Shown here: one piece after another, positions 47,780 through 59,147 of the stretch | Position numbering within the stretch: position 1 is the first letter of the stretch | Layout of the letters: every line of letters starts with the position of its first letter | NCBI GenBank assembly: GCA_039619475.1 | Contig: CM077115.1 | Location: 41,230,944 to 41,294,943, forward strand | DNA: 64,000 bases | Reading direction: 5' to 3' | DNA from: Icerya purchasi | Taxonomy: Eukaryota > Arthropoda > Insecta > Hemiptera > Monophlebidae | Notes under the pieces: generated by a model | Databases searched by the model: none | Seen by the model: only the letters and a program-made list of their open reading frames with translations | What the model was told of the DNA's origin: nothing | Program-made: the position numbers and the translations under genes

Positions 47780-48277
47780 ACATCCTTCCCGCCGACATAG
47801 TAAAATCTATAAAAATTCTTGTGCAATCCCAATGGAAGCAAGATTGGCTCACTAGACAATCTTGCTTTCTAAGAGAGATAAAACACGGAATTGACCCTTG
47901 GTTCCCTCTTTCTGACCTCCCCAGAACCCACTTTGTGGCTATGACAAGACTCCGCATTGGTCATATTTCGCTGACTCATGATCATCTCTTACTTAATTGC
48001 GAGCCCCCTTTCGAATGCCCCTTTTGCTCTCTTCCCCCCGTACCTGCAGTAAAACAACTGCTCCTGGAGTGCCCATCATTCGCGCTCCAGCGCGCCAAGC
48101 ACCGGATAGCGTCTTTGCAGTCGTCTTTGGCCAACTCGCCTTTGAACATTGCAGACACTATTCGGTTTCTTTATACAACTAACCTATTTCGAACCATTTA
48201 ACTCTCCGATTGCCATAGTGTCGTAATAGCCCCGGCAGCTGTACACGGCACTCAAAAAAAAAAAAAAAAAAAAAAAA
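47780..48277 (+). mobile_element. I-type LINE 3' end (C-terminal CCHC region) with poly(A), nested in another LINE
   Basis: The + strand ORF to 48201 ends with 'MTRLRIGHISLTH' and a zinc-knuckle-like 'FECPFCSLPPVPAVKQLLLE'. In the I-type element at 62217-64000 the same block reads 'CPFCRAQEPPAVEHILINC', so the His is replaced here (K-Q). A 3' hairpin GTGTCGT...ACGGCAC (48219-48252) precedes an A-run (48254-48277). The copy is severely 5'-truncated and sits in the 3' region of the LINE at 43016-48779. Confidence 0.75.
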
Positions 48278-48486
48278 TTAAATAAGGTACATAAAAAATT
48301 AAATAAGGTACATAAAAAATTAAATAAGGGACATAAAAAATTAAATAAGGTACATAAAAAATTAAATAAGGTACATAAAAAATTAAATAAGGGACAAAAA
48401 ATTAAATAAGGTACATAAAAAATTAAATAAGGGACATAAAAAATTAAATAAGGGACATAAAAAATTAAATAAGGTATATAAAAAAA
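48277..48486. repeat. 21-bp minisatellite, 10 copies
   Basis: Unit AATTAAATAAGGTACATAAAA with G/T variants (GGTAC and GGGAC). It begins immediately at the end of the nested LINE's poly(A). It may have grown from the A-tail junction. One unit is shorter (GGGACAAAAAATT). Confidence 0.95.
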
Positions 48487-48779
48487 AAATGCACGGTAGC
48501 TCCTTTTTTAGATGCATACATTTTGGCTTACGAGTAAATATATTCCTGTAGAATGTGTGTTGGGCATGAGAATGTATTTGTTTTAAAAATGAGATGTAAT
48601 TCAGTGAAAATAAAAGCTTAAGTATAATTAAGTAATAGATATAAGATCAATATAATGTGTTAGCATTAAGATGTATTATATTTGTGAATAAACGATATAA
48701 TTATGTTGGCAACCCACAGACGGGCATTCGCCTTGTGGGACCCGCAAATTATTTAAATATTAAAAAAAAAAAAAAAAAC

Positions 48780-49080
48780 CGCAACCGATCTCTAAACCTT
48801 TGATGAAAACTAATTTGCGCATCAAAATTTTCTAAAAATGTTACCTGAAAAAGTCGTCCGGAGGAGCTGGAACATCCCCTATTCGCCTTAACATGTTCCT
48901 TTGTACGCATTGTAATTAAAGTATGAAATAAATAAAAGTACATATAATTGTGGAACGGTCAGAGTGTCGATGTTTCCGAACCTCCCCCCTGATTTTACAT
49001 TTCAAATGATTTCATTGTTCAGTGCCCATCTTCCTTGCTGTAATTGATCACCCAAATATTACTATTTTCCAAGGTAGATT
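48780..49080 (+). other. Downstream flank of UGT unit C, resumed after the LINE
   Basis: Aligns with 58530-58830 after UGT D and partly with 61170-61360 after E, including GTTTCTTTGTACGCATT-like sequence and GGAACGGTCAGAGTGTCGA. Confidence 0.75.
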
Positions 49081-51538
49081 ATTACACTTTATCATCAAAC
49101 GCTATTTTTGTAAAAACTACCAATTTACCTCAGTAGAATCCACGCTGTACGTCACAGCTTATCCGAGATAATTGAATGCTTGTTCTGCATTCTCCAATTT
49201 CTCCAATCTCATTATTATTTCTCGGCGTTCTTTGTTGATTGCCGTAGCTTTTTCGGTGTTTCACATTGTCCTATCTTTGTATCGCTTCAGTCAATGTGGG
49301 CTGTTCCTTATATATAGCCAAATTTTCGGAGAATTTAAAATAAAATGACACGCACTTATCAAATGTTCTTCTGAGGTTCACTTCGGTGAAAACAGCAATT
49401 TTATGCCTTATCTTCGTCTTATCAAATTTTTACCCCATTAATTTCTTGTATACTTTGTAAATTATAAATAATCCTAACGCATTTGAAGTAGGAATCGACT
49501 ACGGATTCTCCTGGTTACTGCGGAATTCCTGGCAACGATTTAATTTGACTCGTTAGCACATTCGGCGGCGACCAATGGTGTCTAATCATTAAGAGTTTTC
49601 CTACTCAAACTCTCTACTGTCTTTCTTATCGTTCCCGTCACGATTTCTGGACCGGATTCTATCCATTCTTTACCAATCCTCGATCTTTTTACTATACAGC
49701 CCTTTCGTTCCTCTCTTCCCCTTAGTTTAATCTTTTCCCCTACCTTAGCCGTTCGATTATTTCCTCTATAGTTCGCCTGCGGTTCAATCATATTTTGCTT
49801 CCGGCTTCTCTTTTCCGGTTTTTCTATTGTTCGATCTCCTTTGTGTGATCCTCCAGAGCTCAATTTACCTATGATGCGAATCTCATTTTGTTCGAATGCC
49901 CCTTTATTTCCTCCGAACGTTCTACTCTGTATTCTAGTCTTCTGCGCCTTGGCCTTCCTACTCCTTATAGTGCCCACTCCATTCTTGCACTCCCCTCTCT
50001 CAATATAGTTTTCTTTTCTTAGCCTTCTTCATCTCCTCAATTTCTAATCTTTTCCCCTTATATAATGTACAATTTTCCTTGCGTTGGGTAAGTTCCATTG
50101 TTGACCTGCCCAAAAAAGAAAGAAAGAAAAAAAAAAAAAAAAAGAGACAGAAAAGGGGGTCAGGCCAAGGCATTTTATCGAAAACCCGTTTCGTACTTCG
50201 GTTTTAAAATATTACTTTTGGCTTTAATTTTAATATTTTCCCTAACTTGTCCGAATGTCAACAAAGTTTTCTCTACGCACCGATGCGCAACAGAAGTCCT
50301 TCAATAAATGTCTAAGTAAAAGGCTATAGATAGGTAATGAGAATTCCTGCATTTCACAAGCTATCCTTAAAAAGTAATAAACACCTTATTTAGTTTAAAA
50401 AAAAAAAAAAGCATTCATTATCGTTAAAAGTTTTCAATGATTGTGTTGATGCGTGCGATTTTTTAATCTCATTTCAACAAGAGCATACGCTCAGTTCGTA
50501 CAACTGAATAAAGGAATGAACGAGCGTGTCGCTTAGTGTGGGATAAGTTGTTTTCCGACACGCACTAGACTTATTTCTATATTAGCAATATTTTAGCTGA
50601 ATTTATAAACATCACAACTATAATGATGTGCTTTGATTTGTAAATTTCTATACGGATCAGAGTTGCATTTCAAATGACATTTAAATACATTTTGGGTGTT
50701 TCGAATGCAGCTTACAACAGATCAGTAAAAATGGAATGGTAAGAGGAGAATTGTGCACGAGTAAACGTGCCAAAGGGAGAATAAGTCACAAGAATGATCA
50801 GGGTGGAAGAACGGATCTCGTTCGTGGAGTCGAGGATAATGAAAAGAATGGCGTTTAGAAGCAATGAAAATGATAGGTTGTAAGATAATTAGCTCGGCTG
50901 TGACTATCAAGCGAAAGGACGGAAGACGAAAAGATTCCGTCAAGTTGAAATCAACTCTCACACGTTACCTAATTCCGCAAGCAATCTCCGATTGCATACG
51001 GCCTGATGAGCAGCCGGAAGCACCGGTATAGGATTATTTTTGGTTTTTTGTTTTTGTTGTCTTTTTTTTTGATAATAAATAAATAAATAAATTAATTAAT
51101 TAATTAATTAATAAATAAATAAATAAATAAATTAATTAATTAATAGATAAATAAATAAATAAATAAATAAATATATAATTTTTTAACATTTCTCTTCTTT
51201 GAAGGAAAAGAAACAAAAGCGTATTTGGAAATTTTGTCTAAACAATTATCGGCGCGTGTCTGAATATTTCACGTTTACAGATAACCTCAATACTTAAAAT
51301 TTTTTATCAGTGTTTAAACGTTTCTGAAATAACGTTAGCCACAATATGACACTTTGAATTTCGCAACAAATGAAAAAAAGTATTATCTGTTTTGTCTTCC
51401 ATATTTACTCCGCTACCATACGGTTATTCTGGCTGAATAATGTAACAAAAATATACAATGTATATTGATCAGTCGCCAATAATGCTCTAGTTAGAAGGTT
51501 TATGTTCTTTCACTGCTCCATTCGCCTTTAAGTTCCGT
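49081..51538. other. Non-coding and retroelement debris; pyrimidine-rich 3' end with poly(A) near 50110-50142; TAAA/TAAT repeat at 51073-51176
   Basis: A C/T-rich stretch (49560-50100) ends in GACCTGCCC followed by A-rich sequence, similar in design to the insertion at 58173-58369. The 131-codon minus-strand ORF at 49582-49977 is Arg/Lys-rich because of this composition and is not recognised. Sequence around 50960-51050 followed by the tetranucleotide tract may be another retroelement tail. No cellular gene seen. Confidence 0.4.
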
Positions 51539-54385
51539 CATTTTTTTTTTTTTTTTTTTTTTTTGGTTTTTGTTAAAAATAAGCTGCGGGTCTCACAGGG
51601 GACACATATGCCCGTTGTGTGAGTGTCCAAAATTTTTATCAACGTTTATTAAAAAAGATAAAAAGTACAAAAATTACAACTATCTTAACTTATTCCATAA
51701 ATAACAATACTAATAAACATAGCATTATGTTTAAGTAAGAGTATATATGTGACCTGGTCTATGAAAATCGAGCTAATGTATCGAAAAATTAATTTTCACT
51801 TTTTTGGCTATTCTTATAGAAGAAAGCACGCTTACGTCTCCTCATTCTCCAATTCGAATTCCTTTTTCTTGTCTATTCAACCTTCCCTCCCACGCTTTCC
51901 ATGGTTTATTAACTTTCCTTCTATGCGCCGTTCCAATCTCTCTGCGATTTGGGCATAGTTTGCTCCCTTCCTCATTGTTCCATTATTCTCTCGTGCCTTC
52001 TCCTTATTGTCCATTGCAATCTTTATTACACTCTTCACAAATCGTGTTATAAAACAAAACAAGAACTTCAAAAAAACATACTAAAAGTGAAAAACTACAA
52101 TAGAAAAAAAATTATCAATTTTTTAAATAAAAATTAGTGCAAACTTCTTCTTGCGAGTTCTTTTCTGAGGTTTCTGGGTAGGGTTTATTGTATTTTTCAT
52201 CGATTTTCTTTGTTTTCTTTGCCACGGCCACTTCAGTCTTATTATTGTTTTTTTAATTTTGCCAAATTTTTATCTTGTTTCGGTTGTTTTGGTTTTTGTT
52301 TTTTCTTCTTCGATTCTGATTTCGGCAAATTATCATCTATGTACTTTCCGTTTCGGTTCTTTAATTACGGGGTTTTCAGATAATGGCGCTACAATATTAG
52401 CTTTAGCGATATCAGAAACTAATCTTCTAATGTTATTGTAAAGGTACCGTTGGCGTTCTAAATCTAAACCTTTTGGAATGTGATTTTCTCAGGCATCTTA
52501 TCATCAATAGGCTGTAGTAGTAATTGAAATTTGTTTATATCGTCACTGATCGTTGAAGTGGTGAAAACTTGTGATTCCTACTAAAGATTTATAAAACTGC
52601 TGCAGGTAGCTGGTCCAATTATATAGCAGGTTTCGACCTCTTTTCTTTTTCCATATTTTTTTCGTCCGCAGATCTCCTCACAAACCCTATCTAAAACATT
52701 ACTTGCTCTACCTGATTCAATTTAGCTCAATATAACTCTAAATCTTGCTGTTCTTTATCTAATTCTAAAAAATTATTTCTCGATTTCTCGATCACACCTC
52801 GTGGTATTGAAATATTACATTTTCGATTACAACAAGGTTCTTCAAAAAATTTTGAAACTATTTTTTCTTCCTCTGCGTCTAGGAGAGAGATAATTCCAAA
52901 TTATTATTCGAAGAGTTGAGAGTACGAATTTCATCTGGATTTTCTTCATCACTGTTATGAGCAAGTTGTGATGTTGATGATCCAAGTTATCAGAATTTCT
53001 CTGTATTACTAAGCTCTTCTCGTTTAACTTCTTCCGAACACATTTTTCACTTTATTGAAATTAAAACAGCTTCATCAGGACAGTTAATTAATATTCACGA
53101 TGCAAAACCATTTCGCGTAATTAAAAACATCGAGATTCCAAATTGATTTTTATAACAATATCATTATATCTCGTTCACGGATAAAGAAATTAGCAACACT
53201 ACAGGGAAATTTGTTCGATTTAGCTGTGGTAATATTTCTTATAAAACCATCACTGCTACAGAAGGTCAGAAAACATCTGGCAGATGTGCTGAGAAACAAA
53301 AAGTGGAAGAATTAGTGCTGTCGTAGCAACACGTCACACCGCGCTACCAGCCGGAACTTTGTTTATCTCGAATACTATTTTTCACACACCAGCTCGCTTT
53401 TCATAGACCACGTCACATATACATATGACAATATATAACATGCCGCGTAATACGCATCTCTGTACACCGGTACATGCAGAGATAGCTTAATATTTCCAGA
53501 TAGAAAAACACGATCCTCTGATAGAAACTTAAAAACCAGGAAGGACACGATAAAGTCCCAAATCCGTAAATAAAGAAGCATTAAAGAGTAGCGAGATATC
53601 GTAACTTGATCTTCAATCTTTACACCATTCCTTCATTCTTGCACCTCCTTTTTCCACTCACCAATTTTATTCCCCTCTAGTATATCGTTAAGGATTGTAC
53701 TTATTTAAATTAATTAAAACTGAGTCATCAGTGTTATCAATTCGTGGATTTACACCGCGCGGATAGATGTAATATGTATTACTTTGGTTTCTTGTTAATC
53801 GAATTTTCTGCTTAGATGGTAATTTTATATTTTTAACATTAAATTCTAGTAATCTATAATAAAAATAGTACGCATCTTGGGGGGGGGGGGCATTTCATCG
53901 TTTTCCTTCCATACATACTTGATCCAAAGTCGTTTTGCTTCCAGTAGGGGAGTATAAGTTTCAAACACCTCTTCTGTATTTTATTTATTTCCGTTTTGAT
54001 AGCCTCGCATAATATATTTGAATTACATATAATATTCTAGACATTATTATTAAATTATAGTATATACGCAGTGCTCGACAGTACCTGCTTTATTTTATAT
54101 AAAGCTGGAATTGTCTGTCTTATTTTTGCATTTAAACTTTGAATGTGTTTTTTCCAGTTCAAGGATATTTTTTTGTTTTTTGGGCTCGTCAACCGGGGAC
54201 CTTTACTCAGAAACAATTAGAATAGGAAGGAGTCAATTATATCTTAATATGGTCAGATATAGGATTTATCAATATATATATATATATATACCTAGATATT
54301 TAAAGTCATCGTTCTCTAACGGTAGACAAGAACATAGATGAGTATTGATATTTACATGAAGCTGATGAAGGCAATCGTTATTATG
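51539..54385 (-). mobile_element. LINE 3' fragment (conserved-hairpin family), split by a DNA transposon
   Basis: The T-run at 51541-51564 and hairpin CTCACAGGGGACA / GCCCGTTGTGTGAG (about 51591-51622) match the 3' end at 38760-38810. Further similarity to 38941-39790 resumes at 53420 and continues to about 54385, so the LINE is interrupted between about 51745 and 53420. Only 3' untranslated region and far C-terminal RT sequence are present. There is no intact ORF. Confidence 0.8.
51746..53419 (-). mobile_element. DNA transposon with about 32-bp inverted ends, inserted in a LINE; decayed ORF
   Basis: The left end TATGTGACCTGGTCTATGAA, continuing AAATCGAGCT, is repeated inverted at 53388-53419 as TATGTGACGTGGTCTATGAA, continuing AAGCGAGCT. 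The interior minus strand preserves pieces of a protein with 'KFFEEPCCNRKCNIS', then 'PRGVIEKSRNNFLELDKEQQ', and further on 'GLDLERQRYLYNNIRRLV'. The Cys-rich piece resembles the 'CGC-x-x-x-C...L-x-ELSKEE-D' segment found in uncharacterised transposon-borne metazoan proteins. I cannot name the superfamily. Flanking LINE sequence shows only a TA-rich junction, so the target duplication is short or unclear. Confidence 0.68.
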
Positions 54386-54404
54386 AAGAACAATTCACGG
54401 GTCG

Positions 54405-55140
54405 CGTGAGTCTTATTATTATTATTTATTTAAATATTGGTATGCTCCATACAGGCGTTAGCCCAATTACACGGAGCATATTACCCAGAAATAACATATC
54501 ACATTATTAATAAAATATCTATAACAATAATGATGGTTCTTAGTATTACATATAAATATTCTTGTATGCACAGAGTGCTTAAAGAATATATTCATGCTCC
54601 GTAACCACCAATTACAAATCTTCTAGGTGTAAATACGAATAAGTATACATCCGTTGTATTTGATATTAAAAAATAAGATTTAAACTAATTGCAAATACTT
54701 AATTCTGTTATCATATCAATTTCTGGATATTCATTGAGTAATGTAACAGATGGACTGCAGACTGAATCGGAGAACTTAACGCAATATTTGTACGTGCCTG
54801 AGTTTCAATAAATAAGCGATTCTTCCTGACTAATCAACGTTGATACTTTGAAAAGTTTTTTCGACAATAGATGAATCTCCGATTTGCGTATATCGTGTAT
54901 AAATTTTAATTTCCGTCTCGCGTGTAAGGTTTTAAAACGTAACAATTTATTCAAGATAATACGATTCATATACTGTGGGTAGATTTTAACCATGCGGAAA
55001 TAAAGATATCTTAAGAATTTTGACTGAACATTTTCAATAATTTCATCATTGTTTAGAATTGTTCTGTAATACTTTCGATTTGTTTATATTTGTACATAAC
55101 CGGCTTTTAGAGTGGTTATTACCAAAAACGGTTTTGCTTA
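54405..55140 (-). mobile_element. LINE 3' end with terminal hairpin and (ATT)n tail
   Basis: Minus strand: broken C-terminal frame 'MNRIILNKLLRFKTLHARR', then 'KFIHDIRKSEIHLLSKKLF' (54993-54805), 'NEYPEIDMITEL' near 54720, then a hairpin ATGCTCC / GGAGCAT (54450-54482), ending in a (AAT)n tail (54413-54428). A different family from the adjacent LINE. Dead fragment. Confidence 0.6.
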
Positions 55141-55504
55141 TTCCGAGACGTTAAATTATCTCATTGTTCAGTTTCTTTAATTTAAAATGATGTCGTCCTG
55201 CATGTGAGTTGTTTTGCAGAACAATCATCGGCTTCTGCTATAAAAAATATATATATCTATGTATTCACTAACCAGATGATTTCCTAATCAATTTTTATAT
55301 GTTATATATTTTTTTTCGTTTGTAGCGGAATAAAACGAAAATTAAAAGCTTCTTGATAATAACGTTATCTCATTCATATTGAATTTTAAATATCTCCTAC
55401 ATACATACCATTTAGCGCACGAGCTTAATAGCGTCGATTTCATCCGTGTGTGGACAACAGTCGGATAAAATGTAGTCGCCCATCTATTCTGTAGGCAATT
55501 GTAA

Positions 55505-55650
55505 TAGAATTCAGCGCGCCGTGTAACTGAAAACGCATTTTAGTTTGTTATCATCGATACCGGTTTTTGATAGCGACGTCATTCGAGATTATAGAGGTTT
55601 ACCCATTTTTCGCCAAAAGTCATTAGGCGCGACAGTCGAGAGGGTGAAAA
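55505..55650 (+). pseudogene. Decayed stub of a UGT first exon (psi-F)
   Basis: Aligns with the start of the UGT unit: TTCAG...GCGCCGTGTAA in place of TTCAGTGCGACGCGTAA, then GAAAACGCATTTTAG where the others have the start codon (ATG is ACG here). It continues with TCATTCGAGATTATAGAGGT and ends in CGCCAAAAGTCATTAG..GACAGTCGAG, which corresponds to the 'KSHY...' block. Similarity ends near 55650. It shows that the array once had a further unit between C and D. Confidence 0.65.
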
Positions 55651-55755
55651 AAGGAGTAAAAGTCAGATACTCATTTTTTAAAAACTAATAATCACGCTGC
55701 AACTGAACTCGTTTGCACCGGACGATTGAAATTTCGAATGAACACATTACTCGTC

Positions 55756-56450
55756 TACCAAAGATGTCAAATAAGAATGCTCTTTTTTTTTTTTATTTAT
55801 TTTATTTAACAGCGGTACTTTAAAAAAAAAAAAAAAGCATTCTTATTTTTTTGAAAGTCCGAACTTCAATGAAAAGCGGTTACAACACGTTTCCCAAAAA
55901 ATACACAAAGCACCGTAATTGGGCATGAAAATCTTTTTTACATGGTTTACTAAAAGTGTGCGAAATTTTTTTTAAATCCTTTTAATTTTAAATATAGCAC
56001 CCCGTTTTTGAGAAAACCGAAATTCACGCTATGGTCAAAACGAATGGTGATTATCACGTAAAATTGCATCTACTTATATGTGACATACATGCTATATATA
56101 TTATATATACATATATATATATGTGTATTATATATTATATACATACATATATATATGTATACCGAAGATACCAAATGAGAACAGTTTTTTGCAAATTCAA
56201 ACATTAAGGGGGAGTTAAAAAATGTTTTAAAAAAAATACGTAAAGCGTAATATCTTCCCAAAAAAGAAATTTACCATACAGTAACTTTGCACGGAGATTG
56301 TTTTTATTGTGTACTAAAAATCTGTATTTTTTTTAAAAATCGAAATTTTAAAGATGGAAAAGATTTCCACCCTATTTTTAGTCAAACTTAACGTCACGCT
56401 ATAGCCAGAAAGAAAGGTGCGCATAACGAAAAATGTTTATACGAATATTA
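55756..56450. repeat. Direct repeat of an approximately 290-bp non-coding unit plus a poly(T)/poly(A) fold-back
   Basis: 55756-56060 and 56158-56440 share CCAAAGATGTCAAAT / CCGAAGATACCAAAT at the start and CACGCTATGGTCA / CACGCTATAGCCA at the end. AATAAGAATGCTC (55770) and its complement (55836-55848) form a hairpin with T- and A-runs. No ORF. Confidence 0.6.
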
Positions 56451-56544
56451 TGCATTGAATTTTGCTTTGCATTGCCTCTTAAGTATGAAGTATACCTGAT
56501 TTCCAATGAAGTGATTTTTGTTTTAAGCTTTAAGATATTACAGA

Positions 56545-57133
56545 AAAATAAACAGTGGAAATGTAAATACATTTCGAAAAATCTTCTATATATATAATTT
56601 CTCATAGAAAAAGGTCGGCATCCTGCCTTAAATTCGTATTTTAAAAGTTGCTACTGATTCTTCGGTTATATTTTAGGCTAATTAATAATAAAATGCGGTC
56701 GCAACTTAAAATGTTGGCGCGTTAATGTCAGTTGCTTCGGATGGATACTGAAAATTAAAAATAACCATTTCGGCGGTGGCGCTTTTGCTGAAAAACTTCT
56801 AGTTTCTATGTATTACCTACGCAGGAAAAAAAGTTCGACATTCTCTATTGAAGAAGTTGGTATTTTAAATGGTGCTGCAATCGCAATCCTATCATTATAT
56901 CGCAGACTAAACAAGACAGTTCCGCACTAAAACGACCATTTTGACAAGTTAGCAATAAATAACTTCGGTTCGGTAATGTAAACAATAAGCAGACGTCCCG
57001 AGTTAGGTATTATCATATTTTAGTGTAATATTGCGTTTATGCGACCTACGCGTCGGCGGCTTGATAATGCAGTCGCAGGTACTACATATAGCTGTTCCAG
57101 TGGGTTACAGTTCAGTGCGACGCGTAATTAAAA
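56545..57133 (+). promoter_or_regulatory. Conserved upstream block of UGT D
   Basis: Closest match is the block before B, starting at AAACAGTGGAAATG. Contains CGGCGGTGGCGCT (56771-56783), acceptor-like ATCGCAG (edge 56905, 228 nt before the ATG), a TATA-like ACATATA (57084-57090) and initiator-like TTCAGTG with A at 57114, 20 nt before the ATG. In this copy the TATA-like word is about 30 bp upstream of the initiator. Confidence 0.6.
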
Positions 57134-57967
57134 ATGAATGTAATTTTGTTATTATCGATTGCGTTTTCGGCTTCTGTATCGAAGGCAGCGTCGTTCGACA
57201 TTTTAGCGATTTTTCCGTTTCCCGTCAAAAGCCATTACGATACCATTGAGCCCCTCCTAGTTGAACTAGCCAAACGGGGGCACAGTTTGACCGTCTATAC
57301 TCTGTTTCCGAAAAAAATCATTGTCAACGTATCGAATTACCGCGAATTTGACATATCGAAGTGTTTTTCGCTGGGCCAAATCGAGCCGACAATCGAAAAT
57401 ATGATAATAACAACTTCCCATTTGCATATGACTAAATCTTTCCTGTACCGGGTGGGTTCCACTAACGAGCAAATATCGACGTGCGAACCGCTGATGAATT
57501 TGCTTTATCGGCCCGACAAGAAGTACCATCTGTTGCTGACGGAATCGTTCAATTCTGACATTTTCCTCAGTTACGCGCATAAATTTAGGATTCCGTTCGC
57601 TACGCTGACACCGAATATCATATTCCCGTGGCTAAATGATCGACTGGGCAACCCGGCCAACCCTAGCTACATTCCACACCCGAGTCTCGGATACCGTTCC
57701 AATATGGATTTCTCTCAACGCATCCATAGCACTTACACCTATTTGTTATTCCAAGTAACGTATCGATTCTTCATCAACGTAAGAGACAACGCTATAGCTC
57801 GGAGATTATTGGAACCGGACGTTTCATCGTTGGAAGACATCGTCAAAAATACTAGCCTACTATTTAGCTACTCTTATCATAGCGTAAATTACATACATCC
57901 CCTGGTACCAGCTGCTGTTCAGATTTCTGGAATCAATATTCTATCGGATAGTAAGCCATTGCCAAAG
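57134..57967 (+). CDS. UDP-glycosyltransferase first coding exon, copy D (N-terminal domain)
   Basis: 278 residues with signal peptide 1-18, 'FPFPVKSHY' (catalytic His34), 'LAKRGHSLTVYTLFPKK', 'YHLLLTESFNSD' (Glu137), 'PNIIFPWLNDRLGNPANP', 'ARRLLEPDVSSLEDI', 'KNTSLLFSY', ending 'DSKPLPK'. The exon ends in phase 0 at 57967 with donor GTATGT. It differs from E mainly at residues 80-98 and around 180-190, which belong to the aglycone-facing half. No C-terminal exon follows before E begins 2 kb later, so it must splice over E to a distant exon or be incomplete. The track-extended ORF past 57967 is intron. Confidence 0.92.
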
Positions 57968-58172
57968 GTATGTGAGCTATTAAAATTTCCTTCGATTATG
58001 ACGATAAAGCCGGTTTTAATGATACGCGTTCTCTTCGAATAGTTTAAAAAGAATTCTCTTTATAAAGAATTGAGAACCTCAGTTTCCGTTGAAAATCTAA
58101 ACCGGTTGCTAATAAACAGTGTGCTTTGGCGGCCACTGTTGATATTGTACACAGCAAAATGTTCTCAGATAT

Positions 58173-58369
58173 CCAGCTCCTGTCATTAGGTCTCCCTATT
58201 CCCTATAACTCTTCCTTTATCCTCTCCTTTCCTTCATCGTCTGTGGTGTCCACACTGCTGTCCGTGGTTGCGTCCATTTCGGACCGTTTAGCTATTTCAT
58301 TTCTTAGCTTAGTTTTCTTGTTGTTGGGTCAATGCCGCTGGCCGGCCAAAAAAAAAAAAAAAAAAAAAA
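58173..58369 (+). mobile_element. Short poly(A)-tailed retro-insertion in the downstream flank of UGT D
   Basis: Units C and E lack this segment. It is pyrimidine-rich, ends in GGCCGGCC followed by about 23 A residues, and is bracketed by AGATAT (58167-58172 and 58370-58375). It is a 5'-truncated retroelement copy of unresolved family, resembling the 3' end near 50100. Confidence 0.65.
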
Positions 58370-58375
58370 AGATAT

Positions 58376-59147
58376 TTTTTGTCGGGGAAAGATTTAAGTA
58401 GCCTCCTATGACAAATCTGACTATTCCTTTTCAGCTCAGTATTATAAAAAGCTATGGAAAAAAAAAAAAAACAAATCGTTTTTTTTTCAAAATCAAAATC
58501 ATATTTGGGAGAAGACAAAAAAACCAAAAACCGTAACAACCGAGATCTAAAACTTTGATCAAAAACTAATTTGTGTATCAAAATTATCTAAAAACGCCAC
58601 TTGAAAAAATCGTTGGTAGGTGTTTGAACATCCCCTATTCCCCTTAACATGTTTCTTTGCACGCATTGTAATTAAAGTATGAAATAAATAAAAGTACATA
58701 TAATTGTGGAACGGTCAGAGTGTCGATGTTTCTGAACCTTCACTTATTCTACATTTTTGAAATGATTTTATGGTTCAATGCCCATTTTTCTTGCACTAAT
58801 TGCAAACCCAAATATTTCGTTACTACCTTCCGGCGTAGATTTAAGGCCAATCTGCGATGTTTGTATAATTTCATTATACAAATGGGTTTTGCGTTTTCTT
58901 TATCGCCGGCGATTAATTCCACAGCGCGATATCAAAGTACTATTTCACTCGAGTAATTTAACATTTTCTCAACATGCTAGCTTGGGTTTTTAGCACGGCT
59001 CCAAACGCCAACTCGCGTTACCCGAGTACATAAGACGAGCTTATCGATATCAGATATTTCAATTTTTTCCAAAAATTGAAATATTTTTTTATTTCGAAAA
59101 GGCACGAATTGTGGAAAATCAAATCCCGGTTTTATATTGGTTACTTC
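58376..59147. other. Downstream flank of UGT unit D
   Basis: Homologous to 42900-43015 plus 48780-49080 up to about 58830. Beyond that it is unique AT-rich sequence. No gene. Confidence 0.6.

Larger units (their letters stand above)
43016..48779 (+). mobile_element. Near full-length two-ORF LINE inserted in UGT unit C, with nested I-type LINE fragment
   Basis: Boundaries come from paralogous UGT units, which are uninterrupted here. The order is ORF1 (coiled coil, RRM-like domain, C-terminal domain), a long spacer, ORF2 (endonuclease and RT), a 3' untranslated region with the family hairpin (48710-48740) and poly(A) at 48764-48779. Within the 3' region lies another LINE's 3' fragment (about 47780-48277) and a minisatellite. 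All ORFs carry frameshifts or stops. It is the same family as the fragments at 12640, 38686 and 51539. The target duplication is masked by the A-tail. Confidence 0.85.

Noticed and set aside
48277..48486. CRISPR-like array
   Set aside because: Head-to-tail 21-bp units without unique spacers; a minisatellite. The 15322-15410 repeat is rejected for the same reason.
49582..49977. 131-codon Arg/Lys/Gly-rich minus-strand ORF
   Set aside because: The composition follows from a C/T-rich stretch on the plus strand; no motif is recognisable and it sits in retroelement debris.
57968..58042. Extension of the UGT D reading frame past the PLPK edge
   Set aside because: A GTATGT donor occurs at the same codon in all copies and the sequence after it is conserved as intron-like flank, so the extra codons are intron read-through. 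The same holds for A, B and E.
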